Source: Neurospora crassa OR74A
Lineage: Eukaryota > Ascomycota > Sordariomycetes > Sordariales > Sordariaceae
NCBI RefSeq assembly: GCF_000182925.2
Contig: NC_026504.1
Span: 992,001-1,056,000 of the forward strand
Reading direction: 5' to 3'
DNA length: 64,000 nucleotides
Positions 11,417 through 24,832 of the stretch are shown one piece after another. Both the position numbers and the translations under genes were made by a program. The notes beneath the pieces are model-generated. The model did not search any database. It was not told the origin of the DNA and worked only from the letters and a program-made list of their open reading frames with translations. The number at the start of each line of letters is the position of its first letter. Positions within the stretch are counted from its first letter, which is position 1.

Positions 11417-13790
11417 TAGCGGGTACTAAGACTTTAATTTAGGAGTAACTACTTTAAAGATTTAATTTACTTATAATACTTTTCTTCCGCTAATATATTT
11501 AATAAACTAAGTAAATTATACTATTTATAAAACTCCCTATAATAAATACTTAAATAAATATTTAGTCGTAGTACTTTTTTAATATACTTCCTAGCCCGCT
11601 TAGGAATAATAGTTACTTTTATAATAGCTGTAGCTACTATACCGCCTTCTTCGTCTTCCGCTATAATGTTATTTATATCTTCTTCTTTAAGACCGCTCGC
11701 TACTATTATACTTATAGTACCTAATATTAATAAACGTCGAAATAATATTTATAATAGTAATTAAATCGGCCGAATTCGAATCTAGAATAAACCCGCCTTT
11801 AGGTTATTAATAATAGCTTTAACTATTACATTATATAATTTAATATACTAATATCTAATAACTAAAATATAGTACTCTATATTATTATATTCGGATTTAG
11901 TATTTCTACTATTTATTAACATATAATTACTTTAAGCTATAGTAACCAATACTTTAATAAAATTAAGAAGTAACCGAATATCTATTTTATCGTTATAGTT
12001 ATTGTTATTTCTATAATCGCGTTAAATTACGGATTTCTAAACTTCCTATATATAATACTCAATATACTCTTTACAAAACTATATTATAAATAGTAGTAGT
12101 ACTATAATAGACTATTTAGTATAATTAATTAAAGTATAATTTAGAAGGTAGGAAATAAGTAAAGGTAACGAAGTCTAACCGGAAGGAAATAGCTAATACT
12201 ATATAGTATAACTATATTCGGTTCGTACTTTTAGTATTAGGAAAACATCTAAAAGTATTTTATAGGTTTCCACTATAATACCCTTATATTCGGAATAAAT
12301 TGGGTTAGAGGGTTATATTAAAATTATATTGAGGGCTAATATTAAATTGAAAAGTACTAAGCGATTTAGACTAATACCCTATTAAGTTCAATATATAATT
12401 TAGTAGCCTTTAGTAATTATATTAATATCGACTTCGTATTTCATTTATATATACTAGTAATAATACCGGTTGAGTTCTAGTAATAAACAGAAACCTTCTA
12501 AGATATTTTATTAATTAATAATATAATTTGGGCCGATATAACAAAATCAATAGAATTTATAACTAGCTATACCAACTATACCGGTATTTTAATTCTACTA
12601 TAGTATATTGCTAGTATAATATAGGGTAAATACTAATACTAAAGTTGGCCAACCTTCAATTTATATTATTACTATACCTCGGTCCAAAAGTATTAGATAT
12701 CCTAAAGCTTTAACAATATTATTGAAATTTAATATATAGGGACTTAGTACAATAGGGAAGATGTTAGTATTTCAAATTTGAATATTATATAGTAGGCCGG
12801 CTAGCGCTTAATATACCCTTATAACAGATCTGTATATATTATAATATATACTAAATCTATCGATAAAAATTAGAATTAGGTAATTAATTACTTTAAGACT
12901 GGGATTATTAACTATATCCTAATATTCTTCGAATAAAGTACGGCCGAATTCTTTAATTTCCAATTGAATTCGAAGGGGTAGTATAAATATAAGCGGGAAT
13001 ATTTTAAACCTTATAGTAGCAATACCTTCAGGATTTTTATATAGTAAATTAATATTAATCTAATATATACTTAAATTATTTATTCCTACCGAATTAAGGA
13101 TACGCCGTATAAGGTAATGCCCGTCCTCCTATTCGATATCTAGTTTTATTATATACTTTCTAAACCGTCTTTTCTCTTTCTTACTAGTCTAAATTAATAG
13201 ATTAGGGTTATTTAGAATATTGCTATCAAAATAATTAACAATAACGGGAGTAAATTAATTAATCTATTCTTAAAAAATCTAATACTCCTAATCGAAACGT
13301 ATAATTAATTCGTATTATTCGAACGTTATATTCTAACTAATCTAATAATAAGTATTAAATCTAAGAAACTCTTATTCTACTTAGTTAATATCTAAACATT
13401 CGTTAATAATTAAAATAATCTCGCCAACGTACTACTCGACCTCAATAGTATAGTTTCTACCTACAGCCTTTATACAGCCAATATAAATACGGTAGTTAAG
13501 GTCGTCTTTTAATAAGCGATAATAGCATTTACCGCTCTCTTTACAATAGTAAAAGTAAATAAAATCTAATGGAAAAATAACCTTACTATTATCTTTTAAA
13601 TTGTTAATAAAGTAAATATATTCGCTAGAGGTAGTTCGAACCGATAATAACTAGTAAAGGGTATAATATAACTTTATTGGATTATTAATAAAGTATACCA
13701 TCCCCCTATATATTATCGTTATAATAGTATCCGAATTGAGAAAGGCTTAGAATAAGGAATATAGGTCTATAAAATATAGGGGTCCTAGAA

Positions 13791-13795
13791 CTATA
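13791..13795. repeat. Target-site duplication CTATA, left
   Basis: CTATA directly precedes the 5' LTR and is repeated at 25040-25044 after the 3' LTR. Five base pairs is the normal Ty3/gypsy duplication length. Confidence 0.9.
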
Positions 13796-14002
13796 TGTGA
13801 GACGTTGACCCTGCCATGGTCAGGACGACCATTGAGGACGTTGACCCTGCCATGGTTAGGGCGACGACCACTGGCAGGCAGGATCAACGGACATAGAATA
13901 GGGTATAAGACCCGAGTGGCGGTAAACCTCCCAATAGTTAGATTCTTCTCCAAATCAATACAATCAGACCATTCGTATGACCATCAAGCCATTCATCTTA
14001 CA
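13796..14002 (+). repeat. 5' LTR (207 bp)
   Basis: Starts TGTGAG and ends CTTACA. It has an internal tandem duplication of ~36 bp (13801-13836 and from 13837). Compared by eye with the 3' LTR there are 10 transitions, no transversions and no indels, eight of them at CpA sites. Most C-to-T changes are in the 3' copy. Confidence 0.93.
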
Positions 14003-14200
14003 ATAGTGCCCAATAATCAATTAATATAAACTATTCATCCCATACCATACCATTTAACTTCTTCTTAGAAATCATCCCTTTCTTAACAAACGCTTCGCCC
14101 GGCCTCTACACCTTGCACACAAGCTACATATCGGCCCACAGACCGCCATCAACCAACCAATCAATTATTATTATCCATTAACGCTATACCTAAAATAGAT
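14003..14200 (+). other. Leader after the 5' LTR
   Basis: This should hold the primer-binding site. The sequence next to the LTR (ATAGTGCCCAATAATC) is not one I can match to a tRNA 3' end, and RIP may have altered it. Confidence 0.4.
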
Positions 14201-17200
14201 TTGGCCGATCCGGCAACTATTAGAAATCTACGCTATATATTGGATTTTATTTATTTAAACCCGCGTTTCCGATAGATCGGATAATTAAATTAATTAAAAC
14301 GCGAAGCATTTAACTAAATTATCGCGATTCTACCCCAGCCCAACGAAAATACGTCGATCGCTTTATTATTAATAACGCGGGCAATACGTCGATTACGACG
14401 AATTCCCCTAACTTCTTACTTAGAAAATTGGATTTTCGACTATTATATCCCTAAATAATTTTTTAATATAATACTTAAATTCGTACTACTACTTTAACTA
14501 ACCTTACAATCTATCGAATAAGACGATAAGTACTAATATAACCAACCGGTCGACGAGTAATAATAAAGTCAACCAATTACCGACGATCAACTACTTCTTA
14601 TACCTCTAACTACTATACTAAAATAAGACGAGAATTAACTATGCGATAAATAGCCTACTAATCGAAAAATCAATAATAAACCGACTAATATTCGAAACAA
14701 TATATAAGGCGACAAAACACCAAACCCGGTAGAAACGCCTACCGCTTAATAAATTAATTTAAAATACTAAAATACAAATATTTCTAACGAACTAATTATT
14801 AAAAATACCGATAATATTAATAACTAACTACTAGCCGGCTATTAATATATTCCTCACTACGAAGTCCAACCTCCGAAGTTAATTACGCTAGCGGAATCAC
14901 TTCCCCTATATTTATTAATTAACGCCTAACCTCTCGATTAACTACTTATAAATAATATTACTAAAATACCTACCTAATTAATATCGTTCAAATTTAATAA
15001 CCGAAGTTTTCTTAATTCAATGGATAAACCGTTTTCCTTACCGGATATCGAGCTATTCCCTAACAATAACCTTAGTTAATATATTGAAGGATACGGTAAT
15101 AATAATAAATTAAATTTTATCTAAGGTGCGTTGCCGTACGACGAAATATTTAAAGATGTATCGCCAGCCAACGAAATTACTAAAAACATCGATACCGAAA
15201 TAATAGATATAAGGTACGAAACTAAGAGCGATATAACGATAACCGAACTACCGAGGACCTTCAACCTATATAGATTGAACCAAGCGTAATATCCTTATAA
15301 ATGCGAATAATCGGCTAAATTGGATATCCTTATACCCGACGCACCCCCCGACGCTATAATAAACCTAATTAATTATATAGTTCGATACTTGGTAGATATC
15401 GGATTCCGATGGACTTCTCTACTTAAAATACTACCCTCAATACAATTATCGTTATAGTAAATTCAAAGTAAGGCGGCGATTATAATTTCCTCTAACTCGA
15501 GTTCAACTTCCTCTAGTAAGTTGAATAGTATATTAAAAGTTATACTAATAGAATAATTAACCTCCGTAGAAATAACGAATAACGGAAGGAACGAATTAGC
15601 CCAACTACCGACTATTATTATAACTAACCTAAACTTATTGATAGTCTATCTACAATAGACGCTAACTACTAATAAACGATTACCGACAAGCCGAATAATA
15701 TCCCTAGAACCCCTTAGGAAGGTACTTAGGCAATTAAATACCCAAGCTCCTTCTCTACTAAGGTACAACGAATAATAATACACTTAATCAATAACGCCTT
15801 TAAAGCTATTAAACCTATAGAAAGGGAAAGCCCTAATTAGAATTAGATTATTATTCGATATCCTTAAATCTATTGCAACCCCGTTCCTAAATATTAATCT
15901 CCCTTATCTTTATATACTCTAATACAAATTGTGAAGCCCGCCCGGTATTACACTTGCCCTAAAATCCCCAGAAAATCACCTATATTTATTAACGCTACCC
16001 TCGTTCTCCCCCGATATTATTAGATTGCCCCCTAAGGATTAATATATAGTCGAATTACCCTCCAATTCCTAATCTTCTAAATAGTAATTATAGGTATTAT
16101 AGAGCCTCCTTCGTATACCCTACGGACTCTAAGCGGCTATCCAACGTCGGCGTTAATTAATTAAATAAAAACCTAGTAATATAAGTTCCGTATAGGTAAA
16201 TACCGGTAGTAATACCGATAATAATACTAGTAGCAATACTACCGCTAGAAATAATAATCGGAGCTAAAGTACGGGCAATAATAATAATACTAATCCCACC
16301 AGTATATTGGATATAACCGCCAATAAAGAGTTGCGTTACATTATATATATAGTCAAAGCTATAAGTAAAATTAACAACGATAAACTTAAAGTTATAGCTA
16401 ATTACTTTATTATATCCCTTTAATCTACTATACTAGGTGGTTGGAAGATTTCGATAATTAGCTACTTTTAGCCTAATATAAAAAAAAAGGACGGTAATAT
16501 AAGAGGCAATTACTTTCAATTGAAAGATAAAATATATATTACCTTACTATACCTCTTTATCGAAAGTATTAGAGATAATACTATTAATAATAATTTTAAA
16601 GTAGACGCTCTTCGAAAGAACTTCTACTAACTATTTATAAGCGGAGCGAAAATATAGTATATAAACCAATTCGACGCAAAAACTTATACAGCAATAAAAC
16701 AGAATCTTAATAGTTAGTACATTACAATTCTTATACATTAGAAGATACTCCGCGCCTAAGTACTAGCTAAATTCGACGCATTGGAATACTTATATAATAA
16801 TTGTTACTCCAGCAAACTACCCCGCAACATCGCAATAGAAATTATTTAATATTCTAAGGAGTTAGGCGAAAAAGATAGAGGTATACACATAGTACGTATT
16901 TATAATTGCCTGTACCCTAATTTAAAAAATTTAATCGTCGAACTGGCGGATAACATAACCTTAGACAAGTAGCTAACCTACATCGATCGTCGCACCGAGA
17001 TATATTATCTTAAAATTATCGATAATTTGGGAGGTTATAGCAGTAGTTTTAATAAGCAAATGTTAAGGGTTGAACTTAATAGTAAGCTCCTAAATATTAA
17101 AGCTATCGAAGCTGCTAATTTTATAAAGTAGGAAGAAAATATTGAAGAAGACCTAAATATAGCGCTATAGGGAAGAGACAATAATTGGGGCGGATATTAT

Positions 17201-17450
17201 AATTTATCCTCTTTCCTTACTAATTGTAGAAATCGATTGTTTAGCGGGTACTATAGTAGATTATTATTATTTCTATTATATTGCGGATTATTATTTCGTA
17301 AATATAAAGGGAGTTTATTGTTTTATTAAGGAGGTTTATATAAATATTGTAGTTCGTTGGGAAATTAAGGGTTATTTCGCAAATATAATAGCTTATTATC
17401 CGGCTAGCGTAGTAGGGCATTTAATTGAGGTTAGCGTCGCTAAAGTCGCC
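14200..17450 (+). pseudogene. Gag-like region of the gypsy element
   Basis: Read in the same frame as pol (codons starting at positions such as 15020 and 16772), with TAA/TAG taken as former Gln. An internal ATG at 15020 begins MDKPFSLPDIELFP, but open frame extends upstream to about 14200, so the true start is uncertain. The 16570-17000 part resembles a capsid region (FDALEYLYNN..., LPRNIAIEI, NLIVELADNITLDK). Around 17250-17420 two short repeats encode degraded blocks with Gly-Tyr-Phe-Ala-like spacing that could be former zinc knuckles (GHFA with His changed to Tyr); I cannot prove this. Gag would form the virus-like particle. Dead through many stops. Confidence 0.6.
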
Positions 17451-19603
17451 TATACCAATATATCTATCGCTAGTATATTAAATTTGGACTAGCGTACAAT
17501 AGTATTTATACTATTGAAAATAAATGTAAAATATATAAAGAAATAGATAAACTAAATTCTGAGGGAGAGCGTTTTAAAGGGTAAGGTTTTGAAGAGATTG
17601 ATTAGAATTATAGTTTAGGAGAGGAGGAAGTATTCCTGGCGGTTGAGCCGTCGTTGGATAACGCATTAATAAATATTCTTATTACTAGCTCTAAATCTAA
17701 TATTAATTATAGTTCTAATTACTTATTATTATACAACGATGTAAATTGCCGAACGTATAGAAAGTATAACGAAATCTTTCCTATATATAGTAAAATATTT
17801 ACCTATATTTATATTAATTTATATACCGACCCGAAACTACTACGCTTAGGACCGGCACCCGCTAAACCCTATTAATCGATTCGGTCGCCTTTATAAATTA
17901 ACGATTAAGGTTGTAGATTAGCAGGTTTCGTAATAAATGGCATTAGATATAATAATATAGTAGAAATTTTTAAAGTAATAGAATAGATTAATTAAGGGCC
18001 TTTAAAACCGTTAAGTAATTTAGTGCGGTACGGTTACCTCTAAATAAACGTTCGTTTATAGTTAGGTGGAAATGAATATTCTATTTGTATAGATACCGGC
18101 TATTTTAGTATTTTTATTAATAAATAATAGATTAATAAGAGTCCGGACGTTAAATTCGATAATTCCGAAACAAAATCATTTAACGTTATAAGTGGCCGTG
18201 TTATCCTTACTAGACGAGCTATATTCAACCTTTTTATTAAAGGTACTATTAACGACCGCCCGGTTCGATAGACCTTCAAATTAACCGCGTAGGTTATTAA
18301 AGGACTGACCGCTAAGCTGTTACTAGGAATATAATGGACCTAACCAAACCAAATAATCATCAATTCGTTAAAGAATACTATACACATCCTAATATATAGT
18401 AATATAGTCGTGCCAACCAACTGCACTATTAAACTAATTCGTCGAAGGGTATCGGCGATTTGTAATATAATCGTTCTACTACACTCCGAGCGTTTCATCC
18501 TTATAAATTTCATATATATTGCTAATAAATTATTAGTAGGAGTTCTAAAGGAATATATTTTTGAAGCTAAGTACTTATATATTTGAAATCACCTCCTCGA
18601 TTTTAAGACCCCGAAACTCATTAACGTTATTAATATTATAAATAAACTAATATAAATTCATCGCTCCTAACGGCTAGGTACGGTTAAAGACTTCGATAGT
18701 AACGGCTATTGAGCTATTTCGTACGTACAAGTTTAAATATTATTAGCGGCGGTGAAAGTCTAACCCGGTGAAGAATTCGTATTTACTATAGAATTCGAAA
18801 ATATTATATTAACCCCCCAGATAACTATTTTATTCTAGAAAGTAACTAATAATATAGCTAACGATATCCTTAATCGTAAGTTGACTAAAATAGACGCGCT
18901 AAAGCTCCTTCGTAAATTGTCGAAACGAAGCCTATCTTTCGGTATTGGTAAGGATAAAGATATCCTAGAGATCGAATTTATTTATAGTATTAAAATTTAT
19001 AATCGCGACCCTATATATACGTAATATATTAAAGTACTATTAGATAGATACGATGTATATAATAAACGTAGTATTATTAAAATATACGAAGAAGATATAT
19101 TTCGCGTTAACCTCGTTGAAAATTGGTATAAGTAAAAGGTTTTATTTTAATTATATTAATTAAGAATATAAGATGGCCAACTTTTTAATAAAATACTAGA
19201 CAAGATGTACGACGATGGTAAATTGGAGTAGATATATAGAGTAATATTATTTAGCTATTTCTATTTTATTATTTGGTATACTATTAATAGTATCCGTAAA
19301 GGCCGCGTAGTAATTGATCTGCGGCCGTTGAACTGTATGACTATTGGCGATTCCTATCTTTTACTAACCTAGGACTCTATTATTATAAGGATGAGAGGAA
19401 AGAGTTTCGTTAGCTGCTTCGACGGTTCGGCCTTTTTCTACTAAATTGGCGTCTATCCACCCTACTAAGATAGAATAATTTTAATTAATTCTAAAGGATT
19501 AGAATAGTTAAACGTTGCGTTAATAGGCTATAAGAATTCGCCGGCTTATATATAGAAATTTATTAATTGTAAATTCTATTTATACTACGTATTTGTAGCG
19601 GGA

Positions 19604-19615
19604 TATATTGACGAT
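19604..19615 (+). other. Reverse transcriptase catalytic motif YIDD
   Basis: TAT ATT GAC GAT in the pol frame, within GYIDDIVVFND. This is the metal-binding Asp pair of the RT palm. Confidence 0.95.
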
Positions 19616-21970
19616 ATCGTTGTATTCAACGATACGGCCGAAGACTATCTCAAGTATTTAGAAATTATTCTCAAACTCTTTAAAGAAATTAATCTCAATA
19701 TTGCACCGAAGAAATCATTCGTTACTTACCTATCTATTCGTTTACTTAGCTACTATATAAATAGCCTGGGTATAACTATAATAACCGATTGTATTGCTAT
19801 AATATAGAATATTTAATAACTAGCCGATTTAGTATTACTAGAGTACTATATTGGCCTAGCTAATTTTCTCAAGCGATTTATCCCTTGGTTCGCTTAAAAG
19901 ATCGGTCCCTTAGAAAAAAAAAAAGCTAAGCTTATCGAATCTAGTAAAAAAGATAGTAAAATATTAAAAAAGAAATTTCTAACTATAAAAAAGATATTTA
20001 CTAATATATTGAACTTTATACTAACGGATCTTAAAAAAGAAATATTTACTATTCTATAAAATTAATTAATAAAAGAAATAGTAATCTTCTACCATTACCC
20101 TAATTGAACTACCTTCTTTAAAATCAATGCTTTAAAAAGGTAGGAATTTGGCGTTATAGTTTTCTATATCGATAGTAATTAGTAGGACGGTAAATCAATT
20201 CCAATTTATAAAATTCAATCCGTCTTCTTCTATAATAAACGATTATCCGCCGTAGAAAAAAATTATTAACTAACTAAGTTTAAAACGGCTTACTTTATCT
20301 AGGCTTATTAATCCCTACAATAATTAGTATAATTATATACTAAACCTATCGTTGTATTAATAGACTACCGGGCCCTTATTGGTATAGTAAAGTAGACTAA
20401 CCTAAATACTACCGATTTTACGAAGTTAAATTCGAAATTTATTGTCGTTTTAATATATCTATCCCAGTTTAACTTCGACGTCCGGCATATACTAGGGAAA
20501 GTAAATATTGTACCAAACGCCCTATCTAAACTTCCCGGGGCGGAAGCCGAGCCGCATTTAGAAATAAGTAAGCTCGATAATATTTAGAAGGACTCCGTAT
20601 ATACGATCTATATCTATATAAATAATAATATAAAAACGAACTTCACCGAAGGTTATACAAAGGATAAGCACTATGCTACAATTGTGCGGAAATTGAAGGA
20701 ATACAACGAGTGTAGCGCAAGATTGGGTCTTAATATTGATAAATAGTTTCCCTTCTAATTTAGGGATAATCTACTATATTACTTTCTTTGTGTAGGCAAA
20801 GTAAAGCTGTGCGTGCCTAGTAACGCTTTGTAAGAAGTGTTTGACTTTATATACAATAAACGCTACTATTTTAGCCTAGTAAGGATAATATAGGAGTTAG
20901 AAGGATTCTGTTTTCCCTGTATAATAAAGGCTTTGAGACAATACGTAGAGTATTACCCGTAATACTTAAAATTTAGAACCGATTGTAAAATTACCCTTAG
21001 ATTAATAAAACCTATTTAACCTTATCCCGTGCCCTTCTATACTATTTATATAAATTTCGTCCTAGGGCTCCTAAAGTAAATTAATCGATCGACGGTCTAG
21101 GGAGGAGACTATTATAATGTATTGATGGTTTTTATTTATAGCTTTAATAAAAAGATTTTATTAATCTCCGGCTGTATAGATTATACCGCGGGATAGTAGG
21201 CTGAGCGGTTGATTACTATACTCCTACTTTGCGATTGGGGTTTATTTCGAATATTTATTTTAAATTGGAATACTAAATTCCTATTCGTAGTATAGAAGGT
21301 AGTCTTTCGGAGATTAAATGCAATATTAGCATATATTACGGTATAGAACTTGAAATCGAATGGCTAAATCGAATAACGAAATTAGGAAATTAAGCTAGCA
21401 ATTTAATATTATACAATAGAGAACCCCGAGATCCTATAGCTGGATATATTCCCTACGCTATAATATAATTTTAATAATAGTTTTTTAATACTATTAGATT
21501 GTATACCCAATGAAATTGTAATAGGATTTAAATTAAATACTATATTTAATTTATTTAAGCCGATAGACTTCTAAGACGCCGATTTTAATACTATTAAACG
21601 CCTATATTATTACGAAGTAATTGAAGCTATTAATTAGGCCACAATGAAATACAAATTGATATTTGATTGGGGTTATTAATTACTTTAATTCGCCGAAGGC
21701 GATAAAATTATATTATAGTTATATAAAAGCTATACCTAATTAGGGATTAAATTATATAAGTACGCCGACTAGCGAACCGGCCCGTTTGTAGTTAAACGTA
21801 AAGTCGACGATTTTGTATACGAGTTTGAGTTGTCCCGCGCATGGAAAATTCATCCGGTTATTTTAGTGAATTATTTAAGAGAATATCCCTAGGGTAGAGA
21901 TTTATTTTATTGCGAAGAGTAATTAAGTAATTATATTATTGTAGAGGGCGATATTAATAATTGGTAATTA

Positions 21971-22150
21971 TACGAAATTGAAAAGATTATAGATTATAAA
22001 ATATTATAGTACGGTAGGAAGCTGCTAATCGAGTATTAGGTTAAATATAAAGGTTATAGTATAGAATATAATAAATAGTACCCTCGGGGAGGCCTATATA
22101 TTAATAGATTAATAGAAAATACCCAAGATCTTATTTACGATTATAAAAAA
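21971..22150 (+). other. C-terminal chromodomain of integrase
   Basis: The order YEIEKII, LLIEYxVKYKGYS, EYNK, ENTQDLIYDY matches a chromodomain. The Trp expected after EYNK is a stop codon TAG (from TGG by G-to-A). This places the element among chromoviruses. Confidence 0.85.
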
Positions 22151-22390
22151 TATTACCCTATTGATTCCAAACTATTCGACCGAGTAAATAAATTAACGTT
22201 AAACGAAATCATCGAAATCGATTATATACCTAAGTCCAATATTATTGTCGCCATCCCTATTAAAGGTAAATAGAAAAAGACGCTGGCGACTTCGGATGTA
22301 GCGCTATTTTTTATACCGACCGAAATACCCCTAAAATTGATAAGAAAGTATATTACTAGCTTGAAGGCGCTATTCTCCCCCCTTTAATTA

Positions 22391-22825
22391 TCGCCCCAAC
22401 CAAAACTTTACCTATTACTACTAATTAAATTCTAAAAGATTAATTTATAAAGTATTTAATATCCCCTTATACTATTATTTATATAAATTTATATTATTAA
22501 TATATACGAAGCCTAACGTTACTTTCTAATACCGCTAACCAAATTCCAAAGAATCGACTCATAAGGCACTCAATATCCCCTTATATTACTATTAACCCAA
22601 ATCCGAATTATTAATTTATATAAACTTCGGTATCCCCCTACATTATTGCCTCAATAAACTACTTATCCCAAACATTCTGTCCACTGAATACCGCCGCTTA
22701 AAATAGATATTAACAACGAATAATATAGAATAATAATTTTATATTTAATTAATATATAAAGGTAGGCGGGACTATAATAAATCTAGCCACTATTAAAGAA
22801 ATGTACTGGCAAGCTTTAAGCCGAA
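22391..22825 (+). other. Spacer between pol and the third ORF
   Basis: AT-rich, with two related ~90-bp stretches (around 22430-22520 and 22530-22640) that share CTAATACC and AATATCCCCTTATA blocks. No gene seen. Confidence 0.4.
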
Positions 22826-22829
22826 TAAA

Positions 22830-24380
22830 CCGTCAACGACTTACTACTTACTATCGAGTAAATTATTTTCAATTACTTACCTCCGGATGAGACGGTTATA
22901 ATTATAGACGTACTTATAAACTACGGTATTTGTAAGCGAATGTCCGATAATAATTATTATAGCCGCAATTGTAATGTACTCAAGATTATTATAATTACTA
23001 AAGGCGCCAATTTATAGAAGGGGATTGATAATACCGTCGTCGAAAGCAGTATTAAACCGCTAAACCACATTATAATTAAAGTAGCCTACTTTACAATATT
23101 CGCTTTAAATTATAATATAATAGAATAGTTCGGCAATTTAGAAGCCGCCAACCTTATATTAATAATTAAGGCTAATTAGTACTATACTTACAATAGTAAC
23201 AAATCTATAATCTTAGTATATTAGGATAACGATATAGCGCCGCCGGTATAATGTAAAATAAGAGAAATACTCGATTTTATTATTAATAAGGCTATCTATA
23301 CGTTTAATACAAATAAACCGGCAGATATATATACCATCGCCTGCGAATAATTCAAATTAAAAGTATATAGTATTATAGCCGTTTATTTAAAGGATATAAG
23401 ACTAATTAATATATAATACGCGGCTATCGTTAAAGTACGCTATAATTAGTAATTCGCTTACCCTAAAGGCCCGGCCGAGCTAATAAATATTCTTAATTAA
23501 TTTAAGCCAATCGCCCCCACCCCGAACGTTATAGAGCCGATTATTACTATATTGAATATTAGAGAACCTAGAGTCCTTAGAATATTTAATTCTATTAAAT
23601 AGACTATAATCGGCGCTATTCAATTAATTACTTCTAATAATAATATTATTAATATAGCCTCAATTAAATGCATACTTAATACTATTAATAATACTCTAGT
23701 TAAGAGACGTAAATTCTATAATATAATTTAAGCCGAATTTAATGAATTCCGATAAGCTTACCGCTAAATATGCGAAGAATAAGAGAAATAGTGCGAAGAG
23801 TTAGAAAGTTAGTATAATAATTATTGTAAATTAGATAATAAATATATTAATCTATATAACGAATATAACGGCCTCTAATATAAATATAATTTTATAGCTA
23901 GGGAGTACGAATAATTTGCAAACGAAATAAAAGACGTAATGCACTACTCTAAAGAAATATTTAAAATTATTAAAAATCTGCCCGAGGACCCGGCCGTAGA
24001 CGTGGCTAACTACTAAAATAATATTACTATAATTATTAATCTAAGATTTAGAACCGGTATAATAACCGATATACTATTTCAAACGCTACGCTTAGTTTAG
24101 ATCGCGTAGGACGAATTAATATTTAACAACGCTATTAATACTATCGGCTCATTTAACGGCCCTAGATATTTGTACTTTATAGAAATATAGGCCGGGCAAC
24201 GCTATACTTATATAAAATTAGGACTTTAAATAGGCTTCGAGAAGCGAATTATCGAACTTATAGCGCTTATCGCTAAACCGGCTGCTGCTATAATGCCTAT
24301 TGCCCCAACGCCTATCGCTCTAGCGCTTATTAAAATTTAGTTCAACGATAGTTGGAGTATAGTAACGAACGACGATTAAA
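22830..24380 (+). pseudogene. Third ORF of the gypsy element: coiled-coil protein of unknown function
   Basis: The same frame as pol re-opens here for ~500 codons if TAA/TAG are read as former Gln. The first part reads YLPPDETVIIIDVLINYG and KPLNHIIIKVAYFTIFALNY. The middle has EPIITILNIREPRVLRIFNS. From about 23700 to 23960 there is a strong coiled-coil-like run with EEQEKQCEELESQYNN-type heptads. The end (24020-24380) reads RFRTGIITDILF, FNGPRYLYFIE and an Ala/Pro-rich tail. I do not recognise a family. There is no obvious signal peptide or C-terminal membrane anchor, so a viral envelope-type role is not supported. No clear start ATG in frame, perhaps lost to RIP. The coherent loss of Gln codons argues that it was once translated. 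Confidence 0.55.
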
Positions 24381-24832
24381 GATATAGCGGTAGCTTATCC
24401 TTATTAGGTTACTCTTGGAGGATAATAGCGTTATTGTATTCTATAACGATATTATTTCCTTTCTATTTCCTTCTTTATTGTTCATCTTATGCCGATTATC
24501 CGGTTTAAAGCTATTTCCTTCTTTATTATCCTTATTGTTGATCGGTTGTGCTAGTAATAGTCTTTCTATAAAGGATGGCTATTATTTAGTACGACGCTGC
24601 GATACTCTAGTAATATAATTAAATAAAACTTTTAGGGCTATTTACCTATAAATTTATTACCCGATATAAAGGAGGTCTCCGTCGTTTTCTTTTACTCTAC
24701 AATTACAAAACTGTACTACTAGTTACTATAACTATTATTATTATTCTTATAGTTATATTAGATTGTTCAAAGACTATCTATTCCTATGTAGTTAGCGATG
24801 ATCGGGACGATTATTAATTTGGGAGGGGGCAT
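24381..24832 (+). other. 3' untranslated region and polypurine tract of the gypsy element
   Basis: AT-rich 3' leader, ending in a purine run GGGAGGGGGC at about 24821-24830 just before the 3' LTR. A polypurine tract here is expected to prime plus-strand synthesis. The small ORF at 24415-24618 has no domain and is not called. Confidence 0.65.

Larger units (their letters stand above)
9900..13795 (-). pseudogene. tnp2/CACTA-like transposase, copy I, C-terminal and central part
   Basis: This is gene 1 of copy I, minus strand, split at 13795 by the LTR element and continued at 25045. Its degraded GDMPQQ block reads FTLYYTSNIL followed by two stops at about 12590-12635, where Gly-Asp-Met-Pro-Gln-Gln would be expected. 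Upstream on the coding strand, minus-strand sequence that in copies II and III includes a GPxxxNF-like block aligns well. In the family this protein cuts and joins the element ends. Dense TAA/TAG stops and Asp-to-Asn type changes show RIP inactivation. The C-terminal limit is approximate. The family assignment comes from this motif and a two-gene layout typical of CACTA/En-Spm elements; a Plavaka or KDZ relative is the main alternative. Confidence 0.5.
17900..22390 (+). pseudogene. pol: Pol of the gypsy element: protease, RT, RNase H, integrase, chromodomain
   Basis: All blocks lie in one frame. Aspartic protease: CIDTG with Asp-Thr-Gly at 18092-18100. Reverse transcriptase: VVIDLRPLN near 19310-19335, VALIGYKNSPAYI near 19510-19560, catalytic YIDD at 19604-19615, and a KKSF...LLSYYINSLG block to ~19780. 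RNase H: FFYNKRLSAVEKNY near 20225-20270. Integrase: LEGFCFP and the degraded HHCC end (EYYP) near 20900-20960. Integrase catalytic Asp1 is Asn (21053-21055), Asp2 is Asn (21263-21265), and Glu remains (21371-21373). GPF block: GPFVVKRKV to ~21870. Chromodomain: about 21971-22150, YEIEKI...VKYKGYSIEYNK. The family reverse-transcribes and integrates the element, and the chromodomain directs it to heterochromatin. The stop near 22386 is the likely end but is uncertain. Inactive through stops and lost Asp residues. Confidence 0.9.

Noticed and set aside
22830-24380. Envelope gene of a gypsy-type retrovirus
   Set aside because: No signal peptide, furin-like site or membrane anchor is visible; the protein is a coiled-coil type.
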